Source: Planctomyces sp. (GTDB lineage Bacteria > Planctomycetota > Planctomycetia > Planctomycetales > Planctomycetaceae). Taken from it: a stretch of 35,080 nt of DNA. The DNA lies in contig SXKJ01000383.1 in the NCBI GenBank assembly GCA_005778115.1, forward strand, positions 1-35,080, in the 5' to 3' direction. Both the position numbers and the translations under genes were made by a program. This document shows positions 1-7,993 of the stretch, one piece after another; within the stretch, counting starts at the first letter, position 1, and the number at the start of each line of letters is the position of its first letter. The notes under the pieces were generated by a model. That model worked only from the letters and a program-made list of their open reading frames with translations. It searched no databases and was not told the origin of the DNA.

Positions 1-1388
1 CGACGCATACCGTCGAAAGCGTTCGATTGCTCGAACCGGAATTCATGAAGCAGTTCGTCGGCAAGCCCGAAGAGAAACTGATCAACTTCATGGACCCGGC
101 CAATCCCGTCATGTCGGGCGTGGTGCAGAACCAAGACTCGTACATGAAGGGCAAGATTGCTCAACGTTGGTACTACGAGCAGTGCGAACCCGCGCTCCGC
201 GATGCCTTTGAGGAGTTTTATTTGAAGACCGGTCGGCGGTACGACTTCGTCACGCCTTACCGCTGCGAGGACGCCGACTACATCATCGTCGGCATGGGCT
301 CGTACATGGAGACGGCCCAGGCAACGGTCGATTACCTCCGGGAGAAACGGGGTATGGCGGTCGGTTGCTTGAACGTCACTTGCTTCCGGCCGTTCCCGTC
401 GCAGGCGATCATCGACGCGCTCAAGGACTGCAAAGCGTTCACGGTTCTCGAACGGATGGACGATCCGCTTTCCACGACCGGCAACCATCTGACTCGCGAG
501 ATCAAGGCCGCGTTCTGCGATGCGATTGTTGGCCAGAACGGTATCGAAAAAATCAGCCGCGTCCCGCACATCTTCTACGGAGCGGCGGGACTCGGCAGCC
601 GCGACGTCCGTCCTGGCGACTTGATCGCCGCCTACGACAACATGGTCGACAACGGCCCTGACTTCTTCTGTGTCGGCATCAACCACCCCCTCAATTTGCA
701 CATCAAAGAAGACCCAGACCTGCGGCCGCACGGCGGTTTTTCGATGCGCGGCCACTCGGTCGGCGGCTTCGGTTCGGTTACGACCAACAAGGTCATCGCC
801 ACGATCGGAGGCCAAGTCTTCGGCAAGGACGTGCAGGCGTACCCGAAGTACGGCTCGGAGAAAAAGGGCTTGCCGACGACGTATTACTTAACGATCGCCG
901 ACTCGCACATCTACACGCACAGCGAACTGGAACACGTCGATCTGGTGGTCCTCAACGACACAAACGCCCTCTTCAGTGGCAACCCGCTGACGGGCATCGT
1001 CGATGGCGGGGCGATCTTCATGCAGAGTCCCTACACGACTCCGGCGGATGTCTGGCAACGCATCCCGGAGCACCAGAAGAAGGTCATCCGAGACAAGCAC
1101 CTGCGAGTCTTCTTCATCGACATGGTCAAGATCGCCCGCACCGTCGCCTCGGAAGCCGACCTCGAAATGCGTATGCAGGGAATCGTCCTGCTAGGCGGAT
1201 TCTTGAAGCTCACTCCGTACTCGAAGGAAAGCGGCATGACTGACGCCGAAGTCTACAGCGGCGTCGAAAAGGCCCTGCGAAAATACTTCGGCAAACGAGG
1301 CGACCAAGTCGTCCAAGACAACCTCAACTGCGTCCGACAAGGCTACAGCGACATGCAGGAAATTCCCGCCGGGATCATCAACGCGTAG
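1..1388 (+). CDS. Pyruvate:ferredoxin (flavodoxin) oxidoreductase, alpha-gamma part, 5' truncated by the window edge
   Basis: The reading frame is open from the first full codon (position 3) with no start, so the gene begins upstream of the window. The product is the C-terminal part of a 2-oxoacid:ferredoxin oxidoreductase. The visible part covers the end of the pyrimidine-binding alpha domain, then the alpha C-terminal domain (MGSYMETAQ, FRPFPSQAI, VLERMDDP), then a gamma domain (GHSVGGFGSV, IADSHIYTHSELEHVD, NPLTGIVDGGAIF). In the family, this part with the TPP/ferredoxin part oxidises pyruvate and CoA to acetyl-CoA and CO2, reducing ferredoxin in the cytoplasm. In the common NifJ form all domains lie in one polypeptide; here the chain stops after the gamma domain and the rest is encoded by the next gene 94 bases downstream. 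The TAG stop is also the first three bases of an inverted repeat. Pyruvate as the substrate is inferred from overall NifJ-like sequence. Confidence 0.88.
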   Translation, partial: THTVESVRLLEPEFMKQFVGKPEEKLINFMDPANPVMSGVVQNQDSYMKGKIAQRWYYEQCEPALRDAFEEFYLKTGRRYDFVTPYRCEDADYIIVGMGSYMETAQATVDYLREKRGMAVGCLNVTCFRPFPSQAIIDALKDCKAFTVLERMDDPLSTTGNHLTREIKAAFCDAIVGQNGIEKISRVPHIFYGAAGLGSRDVRPGDLIAAYDNMVDNGPDFFCVGINHPLNLHIKEDPDLRPHGGFSMRGHSVGGFGSVTTNKVIATIGGQVFGKDVQAYPKYGSEKKGLPTTYYLTIADSHIYTHSELEHVDLVVLNDTNALFSGNPLTGIVDGGAIFMQSPYTTPADVWQRIPEHQKKVIRDKHLRVFFIDMVKIARTVASEADLEMRMQGIVLLGGFLKLTPYSKESGMTDAEVYSGVEKALRKYFGKRGDQVVQDNLNCVRQGYSDMQEIPAGIINA

Positions 1389-1464
1389 GTCAGCCTTTCC
1401 AGGCCGATCCAATGGACCATCGACGTTCTTTCGCCACTCGAGTCGGGCCGGAAAGCCTGACCTA
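1386..1464. repeat. Dispersed inverted repeat, copy 1 (overlaps the stop codon of the PFOR alpha-gamma gene)
   Basis: The left arm TAGGTCAGCCTTTCCAGGCC (1386-1405) pairs with the right arm GGCCGGAAAGCCTGACCTA (1446-1464), allowing about one bulge and one mismatch. The central 40 bases do not pair obviously. A second copy with the same arms and the same overall size is at 28400-28479, and there too the first three bases are the TAG stop of the upstream gene. The element lies between two genes expected to be co-transcribed, so it would form a hairpin in the message. Confidence 0.8.
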
Positions 1465-1482
1465 CAAATAAGGAGCACCATC

Positions 1483-3138
1483 ATGTCTGTTGCTGAACTC
1501 CCCACCAAACTCCCCTCGATGAACGAGGCGAACGCACGCGACCCCTACAACAACAACAGCTACGGCACGCTGGTTGACTCGCCGTACAAGCTGTGCAGCC
1601 TGCCGATCCTCGATGTCGAGGACTTCAACGAACGAGTCATCCGCGGCTACGAAGAAGGCTACGGTGAGAAAGAACTCCCCTCTGACCTGCCGATCGCAAG
1701 GTCACTCATTGCCGCAGGCAGTGCGACTCTGCGCGACTTCAGCTACGTCGCTCCCGAAATTCCGGGATACATCCCAGAGAACTGCACCGGCTGCATGGAC
1801 TGCGTCACCGAGTGCCCGGACACCGCGATCCTCGGCAAAGTGCTCGCCGAATCGACGCTGGAAGAACGACTGCTCTCCATCACTGATCCGGAGGAGCGAG
1901 AAAAGTTTGCCCATCAATGGTCGAAGACCCGCAAGTACTACGAAGGCCCGCAGAAGAAAGGCCAAGAGGGGGGCCGCTTCGCGATCATTATCGACCCCAG
2001 CAAATGCAAAGGCTGCGCGGAGTGCGTCACGGTCTGCGACGACGACGCACTCAAGATGGTCAATAAGACCGATCCGCTGATGAAGGACATCCGCAAGAGT
2101 CATCGACTCTTCAAGCAGTTCGGTCCATCGGACGAGCGGTACATCAACGACAACCTGCTGATCGACATGATGCTGAAAGAGAAGACTCACATCTACGTCG
2201 GCGGCGCGGGATCGTGCGCCGGTTGCGGAGAAGGAACGGCTTTGCGAATGCTCTGCGCGGCGACCGGTGCGAAGTACGGCGACCAATGGGGCATCATCGC
2301 CGCGACCGGCTGCAACACGGTCTACACTTCGACGTATCCGTACAACCCATACCTCGTGCCGTGGACGAATTCGCTGTTCGAGAACGCTCCGGCCGACGCG
2401 ATGGGAGTGCGTGCTCGCTGGGATCAAATCGGCTGGCAGGGCAAGCCACTCTGGTGCATCGGCGGTGACGGAGCCATGTTCGATATCGGCTTCCAATCGC
2501 TCTCCCGCATGTTCGCTTCGGGCATGCCCGTCAAAGTGTTCGTGCTCGACACGCAGGTGTACTCGAACACGGGCGGCCAAGCCTCAACCGCCACCTACAC
2601 GGGGCAAAACACGAAAATGAGCCTGCACGGCAAGAAGTACGATGGCAAACAGGAACGCCGCAAAGAGATCGCTCAGATCGCCATGATGCACCCGCGGACC
2701 TACGTCGCGCAAACGACGTGTGCTCACACGAATCACTTCTACAAAGCGGTGCTCGGTGCGTTGGAATTCGACGGCCCGGCGATCATCAATTGCTACACGA
2801 CTTGCCAGCCCGAACACGGTGTCGCCGACAACATGGCTTCCGAACAAGCCCGCCTCGCCGTCGATACACGCGCGTTCCCGCTGGTGCTGTTCGATCCGCG
2901 CCAAGGGGACACCATCAAGAAGTGCCTTTCATTGCAGGGCAATCCCGCCATCAAAGAGGACTGGTTCAAGAACCCCAAGACCGGAGCCATCGTGGACTTC
3001 ATCGACTTCGCCCGCAGCGAAGGCCGCTTCGCCAAGCACTTCGACAAAGACGGCAACCCGTCCGAAACGCTGCTGTACGCGAAGGCCGATCGCTTGGCGA
3101 ATTGGCACACGCTGCAAGACCTCGCGGGTCTGCGCTGA
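1483..3138 (+). CDS. Pyruvate:ferredoxin (flavodoxin) oxidoreductase, delta-beta part (ferredoxin and TPP domains)
   Basis: This 551-residue protein is the second half of the PFOR. An N-terminal linker of about 95 residues is followed by a two-cluster ferredoxin domain, with one 4Fe-4S site at C101, C104, C107, C111 and the other at C175, C178, C181, C185. The thiamine pyrophosphate domain follows (GSCAGCGEG near residue 245, GGDGAMFDIG near 327, then NTGGQAS). It binds TPP, carries the catalytic step and passes electrons through its clusters to ferredoxin. The ATG at 1483 has AAGGAG at 1470-1475, which supports this start. It lies 94 bases after the alpha-gamma gene, with an inverted repeat between, and the two products should form one complex. 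The C-terminal extension (domain VII) seen in some anaerobe PFORs appears absent. The TPP and Fe-S assignments are secure; substrate specificity is inferred. Confidence 0.92.
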   Translation: MSVAELPTKLPSMNEANARDPYNNNSYGTLVDSPYKLCSLPILDVEDFNERVIRGYEEGYGEKELPSDLPIARSLIAAGSATLRDFSYVAPEIPGYIPENCTGCMDCVTECPDTAILGKVLAESTLEERLLSITDPEEREKFAHQWSKTRKYYEGPQKKGQEGGRFAIIIDPSKCKGCAECVTVCDDDALKMVNKTDPLMKDIRKSHRLFKQFGPSDERYINDNLLIDMMLKEKTHIYVGGAGSCAGCGEGTALRMLCAATGAKYGDQWGIIAATGCNTVYTSTYPYNPYLVPWTNSLFENAPADAMGVRARWDQIGWQGKPLWCIGGDGAMFDIGFQSLSRMFASGMPVKVFVLDTQVYSNTGGQASTATYTGQNTKMSLHGKKYDGKQERRKEIAQIAMMHPRTYVAQTTCAHTNHFYKAVLGALEFDGPAIINCYTTCQPEHGVADNMASEQARLAVDTRAFPLVLFDPRQGDTIKKCLSLQGNPAIKEDWFKNPKTGAIVDFIDFARSEGRFAKHFDKDGNPSETLLYAKADRLANWHTLQDLAGLR

Positions 3139-3416
3139 GAATTGATCGAGCCGCGATCGCCAGGATGAGCACCATCTTTTGCTAGGAAATCGCGCAGTCG
3201 ATTGAAAGATTAAAGACGGGGCTTCATGTTTTCTTAAGGTTCTCAAACCTAGAATTGTGCTTCTTGTATTGTCTCCAAAGAATGTTGTGGCACGTTTTTC
3301 AAGCAGAGTTTTCAGTGACCCGTCTTTTGGCTTCCTATTTGCGTTCACCCGTCGAGGCACACTCTGATTCCGAGCCTTGCCGATCTTTCCTGTCCTTCTG
3401 ATTGAGGAACCACGCC

Positions 3417-4346
3417 ATGTCCACAAAACGTCGAGGGTTTACTCTGATTGAGCTGCTTGTGGTGATCGCCATCATTGCGGTTTTGATCGCTTTGTTGCTC
3501 CCTGCGGTGCAACAGGCTCGTGAAGCGGCGAGACGCTCACAGTGCAAGAACAACCTGAAACAAATAGGACTTGCGCAACACAATTACCACGACACCCACA
3601 AGATGTTCACGCCTTCGACTATGAACCCCGGTTCCAACTTGTCCTCCAGCTTCGTGCCGGCCGGCGAGATTCGGAATCACACCGGCTATCTCTACTTGTT
3701 GCCGCACATGGATGGGGTGCCTCTTTTCAAGAAGATCAACTTCAATTTGGCAACTGGTAAGGCCGACTGGCTGGCGGTTGGCGGGGGAGGTGATCAGGTT
3801 GTCGTGCAAAATACCAAGCTCGCAGCTTTTGTTTGTCCGAGCGAAGTGGACTACGACACACCTCACACATATGCGACTCAGAACATGTATACAATTACGT
3901 CGGCCCAACGTGTGAGTTACGGCTTCGTTCATGAGACCACGGAATATAATGGCAACGCTGGCCGAATCTGGACTCGCAACACGAATGCCAATCGTTCGAT
4001 GAATGGAATTAATGCCTCTGCGAGCACGGCACAGATCAAGGATGGTACTTCGAGCACTTTCATGTTGATCGAGACGCCGTTCCGAAAACAGAACTCCGCC
4101 TATGGCCCATTCTTGGCGGCGTACACACACACACACTTCATTATTCCCACGGCCTACGGAATTAATAGGCCTTGGACCCCCCCGAATCCGGCTCCCTACG
4201 CTTGGGGGGCCGGCAGCCAGCATACTGGGGGGGCGCACGCCGTCATGGCCGATGGGGCCGTGCGATTCATCAATCAAACACTCCATCCAACCGTCATCGC
4301 AGCACTCGTGAGTATCGCACAAACAGACGTGGTGGCGGAGTTTTAG
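3417..4346 (+). CDS. DUF1559 protein with type IV prepilin-like leader
   Basis: This 309-residue protein starts at the ATG at 3417, with GAGGA a few bases upstream; an in-frame TTG at 3402 is less likely. The N-terminus is a classic prepilin leader: a short basic stretch, cleavage between G7 and F8, Glu at mature position 5 (FTLIE), then a hydrophobic helix to about residue 30. The segment [32 protein letters not shown] spans the usual DUF1559 entry motif, and the C-terminus has the family's [13 protein letters not shown] signature near residue 275. DUF1559 proteins are abundant in planctomycetes and are thought to be exported pseudopilin-like surface proteins; their function is not established. 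The small lipoprotein gene that follows is a frequent partner. The coding sequence holds an AC dinucleotide run near 4122-4136 and C7, G6 and G7 runs between 4178 and 4233. Confidence 0.9.
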   Translation: MSTKRRGFTLIELLVVIAIIAVLIALLLPAVQQAREAARRSQCKNNLKQIGLAQHNYHDTHKMFTPSTMNPGSNLSSSFVPAGEIRNHTGYLYLLPHMDGVPLFKKINFNLATGKADWLAVGGGGDQVVVQNTKLAAFVCPSEVDYDTPHTYATQNMYTITSAQRVSYGFVHETTEYNGNAGRIWTRNTNANRSMNGINASASTAQIKDGTSSTFMLIETPFRKQNSAYGPFLAAYTHTHFIIPTAYGINRPWTPPNPAPYAWGAGSQHTGGAHAVMADGAVRFINQTLHPTVIAALVSIAQTDVVAEF

Positions 4347-4473
4347 AGACGACTTGTCAAAACAGAGATTCTGGAAAGCCCTATTCTCCAAAGTGCGGGA
4401 TTTTTGCGTTCTGACGAACACGGCTCCCCCAATTTCTAGGCTTGATAAGGCACTAGCGATTTTCGTTGGGTGG

Positions 4474-4500
4474 CTTTGAGAGCTATTTATTCTCTCAAAG
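4474..4500. other. Stem-loop between the DUF1559 gene and the lipoprotein gene
   Basis: CTTTGAGAG (4474-4482) and CTCTCAAAG (4492-4500) form a perfect 9-base stem with a 9-base AT-rich loop. No T run follows, so it is not a clear terminator. It could attenuate transcription or stabilise a message end between the two genes. Confidence 0.55.
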
Positions 4501-4559
4501 TCACAACAAGAAGCGCGCTGTGACGTTTGATCAAAGCATCTTCATGGATAGGTATTAGA

Positions 4560-5030
4560 ATGACTTACAAACACTTTTTGCTATTCCTGATTCTCTCCGT
4601 CCCAGCCGCTGGTTGTGGTGGCGGCGGTGGTGGTTTTAAGGGCGTTGATGTTTCTGGGACGGTGTCTATCGACGGCAAACCATTGGAGGGTGTGGAGGTT
4701 TATTTTTTTACGGACAAATTTGAGGGATATGGTAAGACCAATGCTGAGGGGAAATACCAACTGGTTGGTGGAGCGGCAGAGGGGCCGAATAAAATTTACT
4801 TCAAAAAAGTGAATCCTGAGGTGGCAAGCGGAGTCGACACCTCGATCCCTGGCATGGATGCCGGACAAGTCGCGGCGATGGCGGACGCGAAAGATAAAGA
4901 GGCCTCCGGCGGGGGAAAGTCAAGCAGTCTGATTCCGCCTGAGTACAGCGACCCCAAGACCACGAAATTGAGTTTTCCAGTTCCTGCGAGCGGCACCAGC
5001 AGCGCCGATTTCAAAATCTCGTCGAAATAA
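4560..5030 (+). CDS. Small lipoprotein with carboxypeptidase-regulatory-like fold
   Basis: A 156-residue protein. I prefer the ATG at 4560 to the upstream TTG at 4527 because it places a standard lipoprotein signal at the N-terminus: MTYKHFLLFLILSVPAAGC, with lipidated Cys at residue 19 followed by a glycine run. The rest (VSGTVSIDGKPLEGVEVYF, then KTNAEGKYQLV) resembles the beta-sandwich of carboxypeptidase-regulatory-like domains. The C-terminus ends in S-A-D-F-K-I, as is usual for this planctomycete family. It is probably anchored to a membrane and exposed to the periplasm. It lies 213 bases after a DUF1559 gene, a common pairing in planctomycetes, which suggests the two act at the cell surface together. 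The function is unknown. Confidence 0.8.
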   Translation: MTYKHFLLFLILSVPAAGCGGGGGGFKGVDVSGTVSIDGKPLEGVEVYFFTDKFEGYGKTNAEGKYQLVGGAAEGPNKIYFKKVNPEVASGVDTSIPGMDAGQVAAMADAKDKEASGGGKSSSLIPPEYSDPKTTKLSFPVPASGTSSADFKISSK

Positions 5031-5064
5031 ATAGTCATCCGTGGGGCAATCGTAAATCGAGCGG

Positions 5065-6102
5065 TCATTCCCTGCCGAATTCGGCCCTGAGTTTCTGGAA
5101 TTCAAATCGCAGTTCTTGATCGTTCGGAGATTGCTTCAGTTGATTTGCAAGCTCGGTCAATCTCAACTTTCGTTTGTGATGGCTGAAATATGCGTCATGA
5201 GTTTTTTGGGCGAGCTCCAACATCGATTCGCTTCCATCGCGATGTCCGAGATGCCGATAGGATTCGGCCAATTTGAAATAGGCGATTTCGTCGTGAGGAG
5301 TCAGTTCGATGACGCGACGAAAGTCCTTGATGGCACTTTCGAGTTGCCCAAGTTCCATCTGGAGGATGCCGCGCAGACGCAAGCCCTCGGGAAGTTCTCC
5401 GAGTTCCCGCAGCGCCGAGTTGAGAGCGTCGAGAGCCTTTGCTGGTTGGCCTTCGAGATGAAAGATGCGAGCTTGATAGACGTCGATTTGCGGTCCATGC
5501 TCGCCGTGAGAAACCAAGAAGTGAAGTAATTCTTGGGCACGCTTGAGTTCGCCGACATCAACACAGTGGTCGAGCAATTGGTGTCGCATTGCCAATGCGT
5601 CGGATGGCGGAATGTCTTGATTCAGCGCCGCTTCGTAAGTCTGGATGGCCCCCATCAGGTTCTCGTGCTGTTCGTGACTTCTCGCCAACTGCCACCAGTG
5701 ACGAGCGTTGTCGGGCATGACTGCGGCCAAGTGTTCCAAGCACTTCCATTGCGAGGTTTGTACGCAGGTTTCCGCGAATGTCTTCCGCTCGTGTTCAGGC
5801 CACCGAGCGACGTCCGAATGCGAGAGCAACCGCTCGACTTCATCCCATCGTTTGTCCTTTGAAAGCAACAGACACAAACGCGACTCCGCTTCAGGAAATC
5901 CGCCGTTGGAAGTGGCCATAGCCTGCTGCAACAACGAGATTTGAGTGGCCGGGTTTCGGTCGGACAGAGCCTGTTGAAACAGCGTTTGCGGATTTGTCGG
6001 CCACAAGTTCAGGGCAACCAACGCAAGAATCGTCAGCGTCGCGAACGTGGCGACTTTCCATGAAATGCGGCGTGATTTCGGACGCTCACGGGACGGCATC
6101 AT
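5065..6102 (-). CDS. Membrane-anchored TPR protein
   Basis: A 345-residue protein. The frame is open further upstream, but the upstream residues lie inside the coding region of the preceding gene. The paired ATG codons at 6102 and 6099 have AAAGGG just upstream and are the likely start. An N-terminal basic stretch (RERPKSRR) precedes one membrane segment at about residues 15-32 (ATFATLTILALVALNLW). The remainder is helical tetratricopeptide repeats, for example HWWQLARSHEQHENLMGAIQTYEAALNQ, LRLRGILQMELGQLESAIKDFRRVIELTP and IAYFKLAESYRHLGHRDGSESMLELA, each quoted here as a longer repeat unit with the typical W-LG-Y-A-P spacing. The start overlaps the 3' end of the ASPIC/FG-GAP gene by 17 bases, which indicates translational coupling. 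TPR proteins are scaffolds; pairing with ASPIC/UnbV proteins is common in planctomycetes. The partner and role are not known. Confidence 0.82.
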   Translation of the reverse strand: MMPSRERPKSRRISWKVATFATLTILALVALNLWPTNPQTLFQQALSDRNPATQISLLQQAMATSNGGFPEAESRLCLLLSKDKRWDEVERLLSHSDVARWPEHERKTFAETCVQTSQWKCLEHLAAVMPDNARHWWQLARSHEQHENLMGAIQTYEAALNQDIPPSDALAMRHQLLDHCVDVGELKRAQELLHFLVSHGEHGPQIDVYQARIFHLEGQPAKALDALNSALRELGELPEGLRLRGILQMELGQLESAIKDFRRVIELTPHDEIAYFKLAESYRHLGHRDGSESMLELAQKTHDAYFSHHKRKLRLTELANQLKQSPNDQELRFEFQKLRAEFGRE

Positions 6103-7894
6103 CAAGCCCTTTGCCTTGGACGAGAACGTGAGTTTGACCTTCAGAAAGTTGCCGAAACACCTCTCGTCGACCGGCTGGCCAACGCACCTCGAAGTCCACG
6201 GAGGCCGTGACGCCGGACAACACAACTCGGCGATCAAATTGAGAAAAGTATCCTGCACCGCTTTTGACAAATCGGACATCGCGACGTGATTGATTCAGAG
6301 TCGTCACGACGGCCCCGATGGCGTCGCGGTTGGCTTGAGTTCCTATAAGCTCCAGTCGGATGAAACTTTTCGCCGGTGTTCGGTTACGAAGAATTGCTGC
6401 CGGATCATTTTGATGAACGACAACAAAGTCCAACCGGCCATCGTTATCGAGATCTCCGATCGCCGCCCCCCGTCCAGAATGATCAGCTCGAAAATATCCT
6501 CCGCCGACACTCGACACGTCGTCAAATCGCCCGTTCTTTCCATTCTGAAACAATTGCGAATGCTGTCGGTACGGCAATTGGCCACCACCATAAAAGACAT
6601 GGCCGTTGATCACGAGCAGGTCCAGCCAGCCATCGCCATTGAAATCCTCCATCGCGGTTCCAAATCCGACATGCAACCGCGAGCGTCCGGCAAGACCGGC
6701 TTGGTTGGTCGTCTGCGAATACATCTGACCTCCGAGATTTCGATAGAGCGCGTTGTCTTCATGCTCAAAATTCGTCACCCACAAGTCCGGTCGGCCATCT
6801 CTGTCGTAGTCGCCAGCATCAAGCCCCATGCTTCCCTCGTGCGTCCCATACTGATTGACCGCCACACCCGCGGACTGTGCCGTCTCGCTTAGCTTGCCGT
6901 CAGGGTTTCCGAGGTACAAGAAATTGTCGGACTCGTCATTCGCAACGTAGAAGTCAACCAACCCGTCTCCATTCAGTTCCGCCGCGATCACTCCCAGCCC
7001 GTTACCACCGGTGACGAGCCCGAACTCGCGGCCCGCTTCAACGAAGGTGCCATCACCTCGATTTCGATACAGACAATCGTTCGCCGGCGCATATCGATTG
7101 GGGCTGCAGACTTCACGTTGATTCTTCGAATTCCGACAAGGTCGATCCGTGGCCGGGGACCATTCCACATAAGCCGTTACCAGCAAGTCACTGAATCCAT
7201 CGTGATCAACATCTCCCCATGCGGCCCCTGTCCACCAACCCACGCGATCGATGCCCGCAGCATCCGAAACTTCGTCGAACGAACCGTCTCCCTGATTGCG
7301 AAACAGCCGGCATCGGCCGTACGCCGTCACGAGCAGATCTGAAAAACCGTCATTGTCGTAATCCACCGCACAGCAGCCGTGAGAATAATCTCCCGGCCGA
7401 TCGACGTGTGCTGCTGATGTGACGTTTGAAAACTGCCATCCCTCCGCATTACGGAACAGTGCCGACGGTAGCCCCTGTAGCTCCGGCTTCGCTCCGGTGA
7501 TCGATCCGCCGCCCGTTAGAAAAACATCCAGATTTCCGTCACGATCGAAATCGAACAGTCCGGCACCGCCACCCAGGCTTTCAAGAATGAAAAGGTGTCC
7601 CGCCTCTTGTCCGTTCCGATACGTTGAAAGAATCCCACTCGTGTTGGTCACATCCTCAAACCAGTCGTCATCACGAATCGGCTCAGAAGACTTAACGGAG
7701 GAGTTTTCTGAATCAGCGGTTGGCGATCGCTCGTTCTTGTTGGCTCGAAGCGAATCGATCGTTCGCAGCGGACGATCCAATTTGGGTGATTCGGGCATTG
7801 GGCCACTGGGTGAGCATCCAGCGACCACGAGCACGAAGATTGCTCGATCAAATAATTCAAAGAAGTGAGGCCACCATTTTCGAAGGTGCGTCAT
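6086..7894 (-). CDS. ASPIC/UnbV lipoprotein with FG-GAP/VCBS beta-propeller repeats
   Basis: A 602-residue protein from the ATG at 7894. A longer frame starting at 7921 would begin inside a perfect hairpin and would spoil the signal peptide. The N-terminus ends in a hydrophobic stretch and lipobox, VLVVAGC, with Cys at residue 27. At least seven FG-GAP/VCBS-type units follow, each with a calcium-binding loop of the form DxDxDG (FDFDRDGNLD, VDYDNDGFSD, GDVDHDGFSD, AELNGDGLVD, GDYDRDGRPD, EDFNGDGWLD, GDLDNDGRLD). These predict a calcium-dependent propeller outside the cytoplasm. The last hundred residues match the ASPIC/UnbV domain (IGTQANRDAIGAVV, SGAGYFSQFDRRV, VRWPAGRREVF). The family is common in planctomycetes; suggested roles are protein or carbohydrate binding at the surface. 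Its 3' end overlaps the start of the TPR gene, so the two are a unit. Confidence 0.9.
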   Translation of the reverse strand: MTHLRKWWPHFFELFDRAIFVLVVAGCSPSGPMPESPKLDRPLRTIDSLRANKNERSPTADSENSSVKSSEPIRDDDWFEDVTNTSGILSTYRNGQEAGHLFILESLGGGAGLFDFDRDGNLDVFLTGGGSITGAKPELQGLPSALFRNAEGWQFSNVTSAAHVDRPGDYSHGCCAVDYDNDGFSDLLVTAYGRCRLFRNQGDGSFDEVSDAAGIDRVGWWTGAAWGDVDHDGFSDLLVTAYVEWSPATDRPCRNSKNQREVCSPNRYAPANDCLYRNRGDGTFVEAGREFGLVTGGNGLGVIAAELNGDGLVDFYVANDESDNFLYLGNPDGKLSETAQSAGVAVNQYGTHEGSMGLDAGDYDRDGRPDLWVTNFEHEDNALYRNLGGQMYSQTTNQAGLAGRSRLHVGFGTAMEDFNGDGWLDLLVINGHVFYGGGQLPYRQHSQLFQNGKNGRFDDVSSVGGGYFRADHSGRGAAIGDLDNDGRLDFVVVHQNDPAAILRNRTPAKSFIRLELIGTQANRDAIGAVVTTLNQSRRDVRFVKSGAGYFSQFDRRVVLSGVTASVDFEVRWPAGRREVFRQLSEGQTHVLVQGKGLDDAVP

Positions 7895-7915
7895 AGTGCC
7901 GCCAACCGAGTCAGA

Positions 7916-7940
7916 CCCCATCCGGGCAAGCCGGATGGGG
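7916..7940. other. Perfect stem-loop between the M20 dipeptidase and ASPIC genes
   Basis: CCCCATCCGG (7916-7925) pairs with CCGGATGGGG (7931-7940) around a 5-base loop. It follows the end of the minus-strand dipeptidase gene (stop at 7994). No T run follows on the minus strand, so termination is uncertain. Two nearly identical AATTCAAAAAC segments lie at 7943-7971. The hairpin covers the ATG at 7921 and argues against that start for the next gene. Confidence 0.6.
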
Positions 7941-7993
7941 CCAATTCAAAAACAGCGCAAATTCAAAAACTAGCATTGCGCAGATTTGCCGAG

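Noticed and set aside
3288-3310. TGGCACG followed by a T-rich stretch upstream of the DUF1559 gene, resembling a sigma-54 -24 element
   Set aside because: The expected TTGC at the -12 position is absent at the right spacing.
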